Assembly (NCBI GenBank): GCA_963693285.1
Contig: OY848921.1
Span: forward strand, 7,949,229 to 8,013,228
Direction: 5' to 3'
Origin: Xestospongia muta
Taxonomy: Eukaryota > Porifera > Demospongiae > Haplosclerida > Petrosiidae
DNA: 64,000 nt
The position numbers and the translations under genes are program-made. A model generated the notes under the pieces. The model was not told where the DNA came from, ran no database searches, and worked only from the letters and a program-made list of their open reading frames with translations. Shown one piece after another: positions 13,317-39,463 of the stretch; position 1 is the stretch's first letter; every line of letters starts with the position of its first letter.

Positions 13317-13585
13317 CAGTAAGCTCTAGACTAGTAACCACCAGTATCACAGTGACTGGATAGCGATAATTAGTAAGCTTTAGTCTAGTAAACATCAGTA
13401 CTTATCATAGTGACCTAGGATAGCTATCATTAGTAAGCTCTAGACTAGTAAACATAGGTACTTACCACAGTGACCTAGGATAGCTATCATTAGTAAGTTC
13501 TAGACTAGTAAACATCAGTACTTACCACAGTGACCTAGGACAGCTACCATTAGTAAGTTCTAGATTAGTAAACATGACTACTAGT
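13317..13585 (+). repeat. 60-bp minisatellite, array A (about 4.5 copies)
   Basis: Consecutive copies of a 60-bp unit containing AGTACTTACCACAGTGACCT, AGGATAGCTA and TAGTAAGCTCTAGACTAG. The first copy is the most diverged. The same unit forms arrays at 35660-36135 (same strand) and 48965-49805 (opposite strand). This array sits about 200 bases upstream of the gene 2 start codon. Confidence 0.9.
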
Positions 13586-13784
13586 GTAATTAGAACTGTT
13601 CTCTGCTAGGCTGGTTTGTTTGTTTAATGATATTAAGGTTATTATAATGGGAGGTGACATAATAATTATTATAAATTATTAATAGTAACGATTAGTCAGC
13701 AGAGCTATAAGGTCAAGCTTCAGATTATATTCCAAACTCCCTGACCCGGTATTTTTAAATTATTAATTGTATTGACAAGCAGCG

Positions 13785-16700
13785 ATGGCGTCTCAAGAAG
13801 CTCCACCAGAACCTAGTACAACAAAGAGGAAAATACTTGAATTACTGCTGCCTCTGTTTAAAATGTATCCACGTATTGACAGATACCAGATCAGCTACAC
13901 TTACAACACTGCCTTTCCTCGTGGTAGTTTATCTGTTAAGAAGAAATTTGGTTATAAGAATCTCGATCATTTGTATAATGTGTTAGATGTCTTCAATAAT
14001 GAAGGCACAAAAGTGTCTATTAGTCGTCCTAAACTTTTAGCCTTACTTCTACAACCACTGCTTCAAGAACCACATTCAAATTTAGAAGCTGCCTTTCAGA
14101 AGTTAAATGGTTTTACGTCTGCAGTATTGTGTGAGTACTGTGATGTCTCTTCTCTTCATGACTTGTTAAAGGAGCTTCAATTACAAAAGTCCAACCATCC
14201 TCCTTCATCTGTAAAAGCAGTAAAATCTATGCCCTCTAGTACATTGATGGAATCCTTTCCATTTGATGCAATGCCAAATATTAGATTACAACAACCTGAA
14301 AAAAGAAAGCCTCTTCTATTTCCTCCTACACCACAATTCTGCTGTTCGGTTCCAATAATGGCAGTAGACACTAGTCAACCTCGAATTGCACCCAGGGTTC
14401 AAACATTTATCCCATCACCTCCAGGATCCATGCCACATGTAGAGCAACCTCCAAGTCATTACCCCAATCCACAAATCCATCCTCGAGATGACATCTTTAT
14501 CCCTCCATTACCTGGTTATCATCAACCTCATGTACTTTCTGAAAAGGATATTCGCAGACCTCCTGTTCGTCCACAGTTCAAACATTCTGAAGACCCCAAG
14601 AATGTCTTAAATAAAATAGAAATGTATACACAGACTTTTGTAAGCTATTTCTCAAAACAAGGCAAGCACTTACCTGTTTTTGTGGTTAATGAAGAAGTAA
14701 AAAGTATCTGTAGTAATGCTTCAAAACAAGTGGGTAGACAAATTGATTTTAAGAGCATTAAATTTGGTAATGAGTTTGATAAGCTTCAAAAACGTTTGAA
14801 TGAATTTATACGCACATTTTGCTGGAATTGTCCGATCACTTCACTTTTTGAACTCCAGCGTACGCTATGTGAATTTGAGAAGGTAGCAGACTTTAAAGAA
14901 TTCAAAGTTGGTCCTATTGTCAAACACCCCGAGGTGATCCGTTTCTTCAAAGTACCAAAAGATGTTCTGACTGTACCTGAGATCACAGCTTATGATATTC
15001 ACACCTGTTTGACAGACTATATCAGCAGATTTAAAAGTAGAGCTAACGATGTTGAAGAATTCATGACTTACATGGCAGATAAATTTTCTGTATCTTCTCC
15101 ACTTCATCTGTGCGTTCGTATATCTAGTTTTCCATTAGCTTGTTCAGTAAGTGCACAGAATTACTAATTTATTTTTGGTTACTACATTATTTGCATTGAT
15201 TAATTTCTTACTTTCAGGTTAATCGCAGGTTTCTCATATCGGAAAGCCAAATTCATAAACAAATGGAAAAAGAATGTGAGAAAAAAATTGGAGAAGGTGT
15301 TGACTTTGAAATTAAGCAGTTGAGACGATCTTTGAGTCGTATGTCGGATAATATTAAAGAATTAACAACCAAAGATCCGGTCCAACTCATTCAAAGTGTT
15401 TACAAGTTATCACTCCATCTCTTTCAGCCCTGCTATCGCTCCAATTTAACCCTTTTCTTCGACACCATTATGAATAATCCTAGTCTACGTCAGTTGTTTA
15501 CTATTGCTATCTATCAAGGAGCTTATGGTGTTCAGAAGATGATACAAGAACAAGAGACTCAAGCTGCAAGGAGTGGAACTTCATCATTTACTGTGGGTCA
15601 ACATGGACAACATCATGAGATGATGGTATATAAACCACAAAGTAAGTAGACATCATTACTGTACATGTGTGTATATGAAATATACTACCAGTAAATGTCT
15701 ATCAAAACTTCATTCTTTTTAGGAGAATTAACTGAAGAACTACTTCGTTTGCTGAGAAGAGTACCATTTCCAATTGATTTGGAAACATTAGCTGAACTTG
15801 AACTACAACTGGTAAATACAATGGGAAGTCAAACATTCCATTCTTTTGGACATGGCCCTTTTCTCAAGTTCATTTCTTCTAAGCGTACAGTGTTAGAAGC
15901 ACTTGGAGGTAAGACTATTGGTAGCAGTGGAGAAGAACAGTGTAAGGAACTGGAACAGAAACGAACAGAAGTGATATCATGTATACAACAACTCAAAGAG
16001 TCATCTAATAACGTATGTACAAGCTTGAGTAAGTTACTCTAATTTAGTGTTTTCTTTTCTATTAGGAAGTTGTGTCAACTACTCTCTCACAACAATTCCA
16101 GGTAGACTCTGTCCGCCAACTAAGTTGTGGTACACTAGAAAAGCTCATATCAGATGCTCAGAACATTACTTTACCTCCTTCCTCTATAAATTACATCACT
16201 CCATTACTAATAAACAGTAGTGTTCATATTAGCTCACCTAATCATGGTGTACTGGGTCCACAAACTTGTCAAGATGCTCTGACCTGTTTACAAGCTGCAC
16301 CACTTTTAACTGACTTAGCAGAATGGTCTAACTGGGACTTAGTTTATAGACCCTCTCTTGGTCGTCTCTCTGTCTTTTTAAACAACCAACTACAGGCCAC
16401 TGGTAGATCTGAAAATGAGAAAGTGTTTGCACTTGAGATAGCACCTGGTCGACTTTTAAAAATCAATTCTAATTCAACTATACAAGATTTTACAGCTGCT
16501 GTTGATCGTACTGATCCTGTTACAGCTGCTGGACATTTAGTATCATTGGCTGTTAAAGCTAGCAATATTTCTAATGTGTCTACACAATTATTAGCTCAAC
16601 ATGTTCACACTAAACTATCTAGAATGTCAACTAGTGTGAATTGCGAAGCAGAGATGTCACCTGATATATTTGTGTTTAATTGTCTGGTATCTATACCATT

Positions 16701-19700
16701 ACAACTTTGTGAAACTTTAGGCAAACAGGTAATCTACCAGGATAATCTGACTGTTCTTTTGTACACCAAATAAGGAAATTCCCCTAGTGCTACACTCCTC
16801 TGTAGATAATAAAATGTTGTTTCTTAGTTATTAGTTATTATATTAGAAGGAAGCCTATAGTTCTTGATATAACTTGTGGTACTTCTAATAACTATAATTA
16901 TTCATAATTTAATTTCTTACATTTAGGTGTTTTTAGATCCTCTGAGAAATGTGACTAGTTCTGCTTTAATTGATGGATTAATAACCTTATGTAGAACACA
17001 TAGTGAAAGAGGATTTTTTCAAGCACTTGGAATGAAGTTAGGTATTAAAGCATGGATTGATGACTTTAAAAAAAGGCAAATGACAAAGTTTACTGATAGT
17101 AATGTCATAGTCACTAAAAAACCTACTATGAAATCTACTATTGAAAAGGTTAGTTAAGAAAATGTTTCAAATTCATTTTACTGGATCTGTTTTCATAGTC
17201 GGAACACACTACTTACTTAAAACCTGACATCAAACCATCTCACCCAAGTAATACCTCAACACTGCCATCAAGAGGACCATTCCAAAATGATACCATACTA
17301 ACAAAAGAGGATATGACAACTACTGAGATGATGGCTATGGAAGACAAATGTAAGAAGATAATTCTTGATATTCGTCAAAATGAATTTGGAGTTGGTCTTG
17401 AGTTGCAACTTAGTCCTCAACAAAAACAAATTGCAGAGAAGCAGAAAGAGAGAGAAGGTCGGAGTCTACAACGTCTTTCAGAAGAGCTTTATAGCAAGGA
17501 TACTCATTTTGTTTTAGAACTAGTTCAAAATGCTGATGACAACATGTACTCTAGTAATCAACTACTCTGTAAGGTCCCTACACTCAAATTTGTTCTCTCA
17601 AAAGACTGTATTACAGTCCTCAACAACGAAACAGGTTTCTTAGAGAATAATATTCGAGCTATTTGTGATGTCGGTATTAGTACTAAAGACAGAAATCGTT
17701 TGGGATACATTGGACAAAAGGGTATAGGTTTCAAATCAGTGTTTCGAGTCACAGAACAGCCTGAAATCCATTCTCGAGGTTTTCATATCAAATTTGATAC
17801 TCAATCTGGTCCAATTGGATATATCTTACCACAGTGGGTGGAGCACTCATTTAATGAAGGAAAATTACCTGAAGAAGAACTAACAAAGTAACTTAACTAC
17901 CTATAATTATGTACTTGATAATAACATGTACAATAATATGATATGTATTGAAGTGTAGTACATATACAATATATCAATGTTGTATTATATGCTGTCAGTT
18001 AATTCCTCTGTCTTGTTTAGGTGGACTACTAGGATAGTGCTACCTTTAAAATCAGAGAATACTGTCTCTAAAAATACTCAAAATATGATGAGTAAATTTC
18101 AAGACATTCAACCATCTTTGCTGCTCTTTTTAAATCGTCTGAGATGTATTGTCATTGAAGACACAGTTAGTTATTATTTAATATACAGCTATAAATTTTA
18201 GTTGTTTTTTCTATTTAAGGAGACACAAAATGTTCGTTTGATGGAACGACATGACAAATCAGCTGGTATAACTGAAATTAGACATGACATGGGAACTGAT
18301 CATTGGTTGGTAGTGAGAAAAGTATTAAAAGATGCTAGTCAGGTATGAAGACAGAGAAAAAATGAAAGAATTAATTCACTGATCCCATCTTTGTTTTCTT
18401 CAGTATAAACCTGATGTAGAAATCACAGAACTTGCTCTAGCATTTCCTTTACCTAAAGATCTAAAGAACCCACCTACAGCTAGAGTAAGTTAAAACTATT
18501 ATATTTAATAGCATATGATCAATGCAATGTTATCAATGCAACCACAGTCATTTATAATGTGTTCTAATTTTTATTCTGTAGGAGCTTCAATCACAACAAG
18601 TGTTTGCTTTCCTTCCCTTGAGAAGTTATGGTTTTCATTTTATAGTTCAGGGAGATTTTGACTTGCCTAGTTCAAGAGAAGATGTGAACAGTAACAGTGC
18701 CTGGAACCAGTGGCTTAGAGAGGAGATACCGGCTCTGTTTTTAAAAGCAATAGAAAATTTTAAAGTAAGTTATTATGTCCAATAAAAGAGGACATTGCTA
18801 TATCACTCTAAAATAATATGTTTTATTATTCACAGGCTCTTCCAGATCTCTCAGAAATAGAGGCAATGTCCTTGATTTTACAGTTTATTCCACTAGAAGG
18901 AGAAGTGCATGATTTCTTCCAACCAGTAACTGGAGAAATCCTACGTCTCTTCAAAGGAAAGGAATGCTTACCTACGGACCCAACAACATCTCACAAAACA
19001 TCACCAACAAATACAATGAGATGTATTGTAGATATCTTTAGACAGACCAGTACAAGAGATGATACCGATATTCAATGGAAACAACCTTCACAATTACTCT
19101 CAGTTCACTTAGATATCATCAGAGAATACATCCCTCAATCTTTGTTGACATCAGCATTAAATTTATACTATCTCAATGGCATTTTATCTAGCACACTTAG
19201 CAGAGATTTATGTTCTCAATTAAATATTGGAGTAATTAGTATAGATCATTTACTAGCAGTTGCTGAATATGCTCTTAAAGAATATAAGAGTGAGAGAGGA
19301 AGTAAATTACAAGATCTCTCTTTAGAGGAATCTTTAATGGAAGATGATGATGAAGAACTTGAACTTACTCCTTCAAAATATTTTGTAAAGTGGATAGCTC
19401 ATTGGTTAGCATGTGTACATTCTTTAATGGAGGATACTAGAGATTTTACTACAAACACTTTAAGTAAACTCAAGAGGTTACCAATTATTCCTCTTTCTAA
19501 TGGTGACATGGTGTCGATTGAGAGTGGACCCATCTTTTTTCCTCCTGATTCTGATACAGGTATGGCTATAATTTTATTATATTAATCAATATCTTATTAT
19601 TATTATCTTCTTTCTTTCCTCTCAGACCTTGAGCAATCTTTCCAAGCTATTTACAAAGAGCTACATACTATTGATAATGATTTATTAAACAGTGGAGATG

Positions 19701-22700
19701 AAATGGTTTCAGCTCGTGTCTACAAGATCCTCTCACTTCAATTGGGAGTAAAAGAACTCAACATTGTAGATATTATCTACCATCATATTATTCCACAGTT
19801 TAAAAAAGATAGTATCAAGGTAATAAAGACACTTATTCTATTAACATATAATAGTTTAATAGATGCATTGTGTTCATTTTTATATTTCTCTTTCAGAGCA
19901 AGAAAGATCAACTCCTTATTCTTTATTTGGCTTTCATTAAACACTCAATTGAGGGAGGTATGATTCCTTTACCTCAACTAATTGCTGATTTGAAAGATGA
20001 TGTGATCCTCATTACTAACAGAGGAAGAAAGAAACCAAGTAAAGAAGTCATCCATTTTGATGCTCAGTACAAGAACCAATGGAATCTTTCCAGAATGTTT
20101 CCAAGTAAGACTACTCTACCATACAAGTATAGATTATATTTAAACTACTAATAGTATATTGCTTGACTATTAAATCAATTTCTTAGCTTTTTCTACCTGC
20201 TCAATTTTCAATACATTTACTAATCTATTCTATATTTAGATGTGATATGGAATGAGGTTTCTCCTAAGTACTTAAAGACGTCAACCTCACCCACTAATTG
20301 GAAAGACTTCTTCCTTGGTTTGGGTGTCCAGTCTGGACTAGCTGTGGAAAGAATTAACAGGGAAATCAACCCAACTGAAGAGGTAACAACAGTCACTAAA
20401 AAGGTTGGTATTAAATGGTTGTTATCTATTATAGGCCAGTTACCATATATGGGATGTACACAGCTGGAAGAGATCACCAGATGGTAGCTACACAGTACGA
20501 GACTACTACTGCAAAGAGTTTAATGATATACTGGCCTCCATTAGTAACAGCACTTTAAGAAATCAGATAGAGCAAATGAAAGCTCTAGCTGAAATGTTAG
20601 ATCAGTGTTGGGATGGTGTATATAACTCATACACAACAGCTGCGTATTATGATGGTAGCAATTCTCACGAGCTGGGTAAAGTAGTGTCTTCATTTGGACA
20701 CACTTTAAGAAACAAAGCTTGGTTACCGAGTATAGACCTTGTTAAAAAACCATACAGCAATGATGGTTCGTGTCTTCTTCAGGGAAATCAACTTTATCAA
20801 GATGTAGATAAGCTAAAGCATTTATTACATTGTCATGTACCATATTTAGGAGCTCATTTGAGGAACTCTGACTTTATACAACATCTCAAAGTGAGAATCC
20901 AAATCACTTCTATATCGCTTTTAGAACATCTTCATAACTGGTCTAAAAGAATACAATTTAGAACAACAATAGAACACATGAAATATGTCTATATGTTTTT
21001 AGCTCGAGCTTACGAAGAAGAATACGAGATTGGAATAGCATTCAGAAACGAAGACTTGATCTTTGTTCCATCCATTACTCAATGGAAGGATATTTCCTCA
21101 ATTATGATTGATGGTACTTTTGTATCTGTCCACAAAACGTGTTGGGCTGATAAAACAACTGTATTGTACAAGTGTGTTCTTGATCATCAGTCTTACCCTT
21201 CTCATCTTCCTCAAATATTGAGTTTCTTTTACAGAGGTTCTGATGATAAAACCAATGATAAAATCAAAAATGCCTTCACTCAACTAGGAGTACGAAAAGA
21301 TATGAATTTAGAGAACCTCATTAGTGTGTTTGAGTTTAACGCTTCTCTTGCACCTTCTCCCGAAGATAGTCACATTGATGCATTTCGCTCTATTGCTGAA
21401 GTCATTCTAAAAGTTATCACAAATGATGAAAGTAGCCCTGAGCTTAAGAAACATTTTTTTTTAGCGAAAATAAAAGAGCTGGCTATATTTCCAGGGAAAG
21501 GTAAAAAATGGGTCCCCCTTGACGGCCTGTTTATTGATGATGACCCTGAGATATCAAAACATTTTTTTAAACACGAGAAGGTTCATTTTCTTCGTTGGCC
21601 ATCAAAAAGAAATGTTAAAGGCTGGTTGAAAGATGAACTACCAAACAAATTCACTGAGATATGTCAAATACCTCGAATTAGTGAACATGTCCATATACAA
21701 TTAAATCCATCATCAATACGACCTTATTTAGATATTAAGCAGACATTTCACTACATGATATGTCTAACACAGAGATACCTTTTGTCCAGAGTTAAAGACT
21801 TCTCCTCTGTAAGCTATCACCAAGAAATAGCTGAGCTATTAAAACGCCTGCAGTTTCAATCCACTATTGAACTCACCTGTACATACTCCATTGATGACAA
21901 GTATTTTGCTCATGCTTCTATAAAGCAATGTCGATTTGATGATGATCCTTCTCAACCAGTGGTATATATTGTTGTAAATAAAGATGGTAAAATACTGGAG
22001 AAAAGCTCACTGTCACAAGTTATCACTCAAATTGTTCTACCTAACAATATTGATGCTCAAACTTTGATGCAATTTCAACATTTTGTCGAGATGATGTTAA
22101 TGGATGATGTAAGTTCAGAAGAGGATACAAAAAGATTCATTGAGAAGTATGGACTAAAACCAGTTCCAACCAACTTACCACAGTGGAGTGTTGGATTACC
22201 AGATGTGCCTAAACCTGCAGAAGAAACAGTGGAATTGGAACCTCTAATGGAGCAGACAGATCTTGAGGATTCTATCGTGAATAAAGGAGTCCCTGTCAAT
22301 ACTGAGGGTGGCTTAAGAACATGGCCACCCAAAGCCCCTGTAAGAATGGATGGAGGTGCAAAGATTTCCACTAGTACTACACATGTTGCCTCAAATAAAG
22401 ATGGTGCACAAGAGAGAAAGTTAACAGAGAGAGATGTCATCACAGTGGACGATGTACAACGGATGCAACAAGAGGCTGGACAGGAAATTGAGATAAATAT
22501 TGAATCCAAACCAGCAACTAGGAGACGGCAACCTAGTCTTAATCAATGCGATGCCAGTCATGAAAAACCAGGCACTATTAGTGTGTCACAAAGTCAAACA
22601 CGCAGTCACCCAGTATCACAGCAAGTACCTCAATTGCAAACTACTCTTTCAAGCCATCAAAAATCTAAACAACCCTCATCATCAACTCTTTCCTTACAAC

Positions 22701-23305
22701 AGACCCTCCAAGAAGAAAAAGCTACTTCAACAAAATTGACAAAAGTAGTAGATAGTACTAAGGCAGTGAATAAAACCCAATCTTCCAATCAGGTTACTAA
22801 ATCAAAGAAGCAACACTCTCATTTCATTGAACTTCAATCCGTTGATATTACTTCACTAATGAAGAGCCTACCAATACAAGTCGAGAGACAGTTGGAGTTT
22901 GTTCCTACTAAAGATAGAAAAGAAGAAGTTGGTAGATGGGGAGAAGCATTTGTGTATAACATTCTCAGACATCATAGAAAATTGCCTAATGGAGTTGAGA
23001 TTAAAAGTATAGTGTGGTTGAATGAACATACAGAGTCTGGTCTACCATATGATATTAAAGTTATTAGCACTCATGGTGAAATAGAGTACTATATTGAAGT
23101 TAAAAGTACTACATCTGCTGACAAAGCTTTGATTCCTATCTCATGGAGGGAACTTAAGTTAGCACAGCAAGTCAAAGAGGCATATCTGTTATTACGTGTC
23201 TATGGTGTAGGTGGTAAAGTTCAAGAGGTTGAGATAAAGTGGCTATCTGACGTTTTTAATCATATTGAAAGTAATCCGTCCATAACTCTCTATTTGAAAC
23301 TGTAG
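13785..23305 (+). CDS. LOTUS - Hsp90-like ATPase - NOV_C protein (NO VEIN-like), gene 2
   Basis: Tandem paralogue of the gene at 1230. Exons: 13785-15146, 15218-15641, 15723-16012, 16066-16728, 16927-17148, 17199-17887, 18021-18165, 18220-18342, 18404-18484, 18582-18764, 18836-19559, 19626-19819, 19897-20104, 20240-20382, 20435-23305. Intron positions and phases are the same as in gene 1, giving 2773 residues. The shorter length comes mainly from having one N-terminal LOTUS-like unit instead of three. ELVQNADDN is near residue 1094 and GQKGIGFKSVF follows about 60 residues later. The C-terminus keeps GRWGEAFVYN, PYDIKV and YIEVKSTT, so the predicted ATP-binding and nuclease-like residues are intact. 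The linker before NOV_C (about 22200-22880) is Ser/Gln/Thr-rich and strongly diverged from gene 1. Both copies look functional. Confidence 0.85.
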
Positions 23306-24051
23306 TATAGTGTAGGAATAAGCATGTTATATATTTTTGTGGCTATATATATATGTCTAATTTTTGTTATTATATTTTTTATTTTTTATTTAATTTTAAA
23401 AGTAAAAGTAAAAATTATTACTTATTTATTAAAGAGGGTAATATGTGCACAGGCTATATCATCTTTATCAATATTAAGTGAACCATATGCATTATGGCCA
23501 GCTGCCAGCTGTTAAAGTTTAGATATATATATTTTGTTTTGTGTACCCTATGCTGTACTAGCAAATTTTGATAGCCAGAGATCTTATGTGTGGAAACCAC
23601 AATGCAGTGCTAGTCAGTGTTATATCAAAATAAACCAATTTATTGCTGCCCAGCACTTGCAAGCACAGACAGTACTATGGACGATTTGCTTTCCAAATCA
23701 AAGTAAGTAATTAAACTGGGCCTGGCTAGCACTTGCTGGCTGTACATGTGATGTATAAAGTCTATGCATTTACCTTTTAGAAAGTGTGCCAGCTTGAATA
23801 GTAGTTAATGTACAGTTAGTTAGGCTCTTTTGCTCTTACTGCAGTTGTCCATCAGAGGCTATATACAGTACCATCTAAAACATATATATTATATAATAAC
23901 TTTACTTAATTGATAAATTTGAAGAATCAACTAAACATTTAACATTCTTATTTTTGTATTAATCTGCATTTTCTTACTTGATTTTTTATCAATGAACTTA
24001 ATTATTACAATAAAAAGTTAATAATAGTAAAATAATTAGTTAATAATTAAT
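23306..24051 (+). other. Spacer between gene 2 and the ZCCHC8-like gene
   Basis: Very AT-rich. It contains an AATAAA at 23629-23634 that may serve gene 2. No supported coding region. Confidence 0.5.
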
Positions 24052-24066
24052 CACGTGACCCACGTG
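24052..24066 (+). promoter_or_regulatory. Paired CACGTG E-boxes upstream of the ZCCHC8-like gene
   Basis: CACGTG occurs at 24052-24057 (inside the palindrome TCACGTGA) and again at 24061-24066. They are 43 and 34 bases before the start codon at 24095. This is the classic site for USF/MITF/Myc-type bHLH factors (established knowledge). Use here is inferred from position. Confidence 0.55.
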
Positions 24067-24094
24067 TTACTCATTTATTTATGGTCTTATTGCA

Positions 24095-36514
<12,420 letters not shown>

Positions 36515-36554
36515 TATTAACTACATGTGACAGATACTATTTGATTGTTGTATT

Positions 36555-36560
36555 AATAAA
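36555..36560 (+). promoter_or_regulatory. Poly(A) signal after ZCCHC8-like gene
   Basis: AATAAA lies 40 bases after the TGA at 36512-36514. Confidence 0.6.
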
Positions 36561-37190
36561 AGGAGCTGATATTATGATGATTGTATTAAGACTTGATCAA
36601 TGAGGCTTGTATTGTAGGAACTATTGGTGTAATATTGTTGTTAATTAAAGGAGCTGATATTACGGTAATCAGCTGATTATATTGATTATGTAATAATAAT
36701 CGTATTTGTAATCAATATTGTCGTTCTCTCTCTACTGTGGTTAAAAGGGTTTGTATATGACAATTGTCTGTCTCTCTAACTTACATCAGAAACAAACAGA
36801 CATCGCTATTTCACTCTCTGTATGTAATTATATTTAGATTGTTATGACTAAAGCTTGTTGAGGGTATACTTCTTAAGGAGATTTACATACCACAATGTTC
36901 ATTTTTCTCGAGGGAAGTTAATTAGTTATACTCTTAATACTAACATAACACATAACATACTACATAGTGTAGTTTGTTTATGATCTGATAATAGTAACGT
37001 TGATGATCATGAGCATGGAATTGATATTGTCATGACAACATTAATGGTTACTACTGTAATTCTTGTATGGTTACATTGTTCTTTCTTTACTGATAATGAT
37101 CTCACAAATGATTAAGGGTGTTACTCATTTTGACACTCTATATTGATATCATTCGAATGTCATCACTAAGTCTAATGATGTCACAGGATG

Positions 37191-37470
37191 TGTATAAGTT
37201 GTGGTTAATGGTAGACTTTTCTCCCACCCAATACCACATTGACATCAGGTCTACTTAATTGTGTATAAGGTGTAGTTCATGGAAGACTTTTCTCCCACCC
37301 AATACCACATTGACTTCAGGTCTACATAATTGTGTATAAGTTGTGGTTAATGGTAGACTTTTCTCCTACCCAAGACCACATTGATATCAGGCTTACATAA
37401 TTGTGTATAATAAGTTCTAGTTTGTGGAAGACTTTTCTCCCACCCAAGACCACATTGACATCAGGCCTAC
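37191..37470 (+). repeat. 71-bp tandem repeat, four copies
   Basis: Unit contains TGTATAAGTTGTGGTTAATG, TAGACTTTTCTCCCACCCA and CCACATTGACATCAGG. Copies differ by several substitutions. Confidence 0.85.
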
Positions 37471-39340
37471 GTAATCATTACTGTGTAATTACCACGTGTA
37501 ATATGAAGCATGAACTATCATGTCTACGTAATCATTACTGTGTAATTACCATGTGCAACATGTTGTAATTATTACCATGTAATCACTATGTGTAATATGA
37601 AGCATGAACCATGTATATCATGTAGTGAAATTTCATGTTTTCATGTACAAAATGTACATATTACAACATATATCAATGGCATTGTTGTAGCTGTTGTTAA
37701 TGTCATAACTAGTTCTCAACTACCTACATAAACATGATGTTGTTTCTCATACTGATTTGATGTCTGAGAAAAGACGTCTCTTTTTTATCCAAGATAAATT
37801 TTTACAGTTATTGGTAGTCTAAACAGGTGTTCGGCTGTCTCTGTTGTTAAGCAATATTAATAATAATACTGTTAGTAATATTATGATAGGAAATTGATTA
37901 GATATGTGTGAGTGACACAGCTAAAATAGCTAGACCTGTTATTCTAAGTATCTTATATATTTTGTGGGTTTTGCAAACACTTTTAGAAATGAACTTAGTG
38001 TGTTTATCCTTCAATGGTCCATTGCCATCACATTAACTGGTCCATTCCTTGAATTAAATGGCACTTACTAATAGAACAAGTCAGTTGCTTTGAAGGAAAG
38101 GTTTTGTGGCATTTCACGACATCTCTTGTTCCTTAATTAAAGAACACTTAATAATAAAATTAGTCAGTTTCTTAGGAAGAGAGGATTTGTGGTGCTTCTA
38201 TGTCAGTCTCTAGCAAAGGTCACTTGATAATAGAATTAAGTCAGTTGTTACTTTAAGTTAAAGGACACTTAATGGTGAAGTTAGTCGGTTTCTTAGGTAT
38301 GCATGCCTAACCAGGCCAAAAATGTTTGTCAATATAGGATGTATACTAGATAATAATATAGTGCTATGCCTACAATTGTGCAGTACAATAGACACAAGGA
38401 TGTGTATATTAGACTTCTATTAAGACATCAGATGTGTTTATGGTGATATCTCGTTATACAATTTAGTGTCAAGTGATTTTGAGTGGTTGCTGCTATTGTG
38501 TAGGTAATGTATGCACAACAATGATAGTGTTATCTTTAGTATCATTGTGTGAGTGTGAAGTAGTATAACATAACATTGGTGAGTGTTATATGCCCTTTCT
38601 TTATAAATTAAATATTCTTTGAAACTGATAAGATTTACAAGTGATGGGCTGTTAGTCACTCACCTTGTTCATTGATACAAAGGTAACAAGCATACCAGCG
38701 TTTCTTACTTGTTACACTTCAGTTTAGCAGCTGTCAGCCAATACTGTTATGTCTACCATACACTAGATGTTTCTTCTTTATTCCCTAGTGCTATATTATT
38801 TGGTTGCCTACATACCAAGATCCAAATTTGGATATCACCAAAGGCTGAATGATTACCACCTGTTATGGCAAATATGATCAAAATCCTCCTACAAGATAGC
38901 TGCCAATAATTATTTAACTCAATCAATCTATACTAGTCACAACTTCTAATGGTATTAACAATACCCTAACCCAATCTAGCACATTGCAGTAGCTGTATGG
39001 ACAACATTACTATAAACATAAGCGACTCATAAAATTGAGTTAGTGTCTGTGACAACAACTGCTATGTAGCTAATTCTTTTGCCTACATTTGTCACATGTA
39101 AATTGTAAGCACCTTATGCAGCCCACAAGGTTCATAATTTCATAATGGTTGCTAGGAGAGTAGTGTAAAACTATGTTGTTTTGATACACATTGATAAAAG
39201 AATGCAGTTCCATTGTAATCGGCCAAGAGGATCATTTAATTAGTACAAGTTAGGTATGAGGTTAATTGTCTTTAATAATATGTTATATATATAATGTTCT
39301 GTAAATGATATACTATTTATATGTGTATATATCAGTTGTA

Positions 39341-39463
39341 ATGAGAAGAAGATACATATTTGATGGCACAAGACATCAGACATATCAATTAGAGAGCTTG
39401 AGGTTATTGACGGAACAGATCATAGTTATCCTGGAAGCCCTGGATTCTGTAGACTCTCATTAG
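39341..39463 (+). CDS. Possible short exon or 40-residue ORF, unknown
   Basis: Reads MRRRYIFDGTRHQTYQLESL, then a Leu/Ile-rich helix ending DSVDSH and TAG. The composition is protein-like, and it follows an acceptor-like TATATCAG, so it may be a terminal exon. No partner exon was found. It may equally be chance. Confidence 0.25.
   Translation: MRRRYIFDGTRHQTYQLESLRLLTEQIIVILEALDSVDSH

Larger units (their letters stand above)
12122..13784 (+). other. Spacer between the two NOV-like genes
   Basis: Holds the gene 1 3' UTR, a short block near 12464-12488 that resembles 23594-23618 after gene 2 (shared tail of the duplicated unit), the derlin exon remnant, and the 60-bp minisatellite. The remainder is AT-rich and I see no further gene in it. 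Confidence 0.6.
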
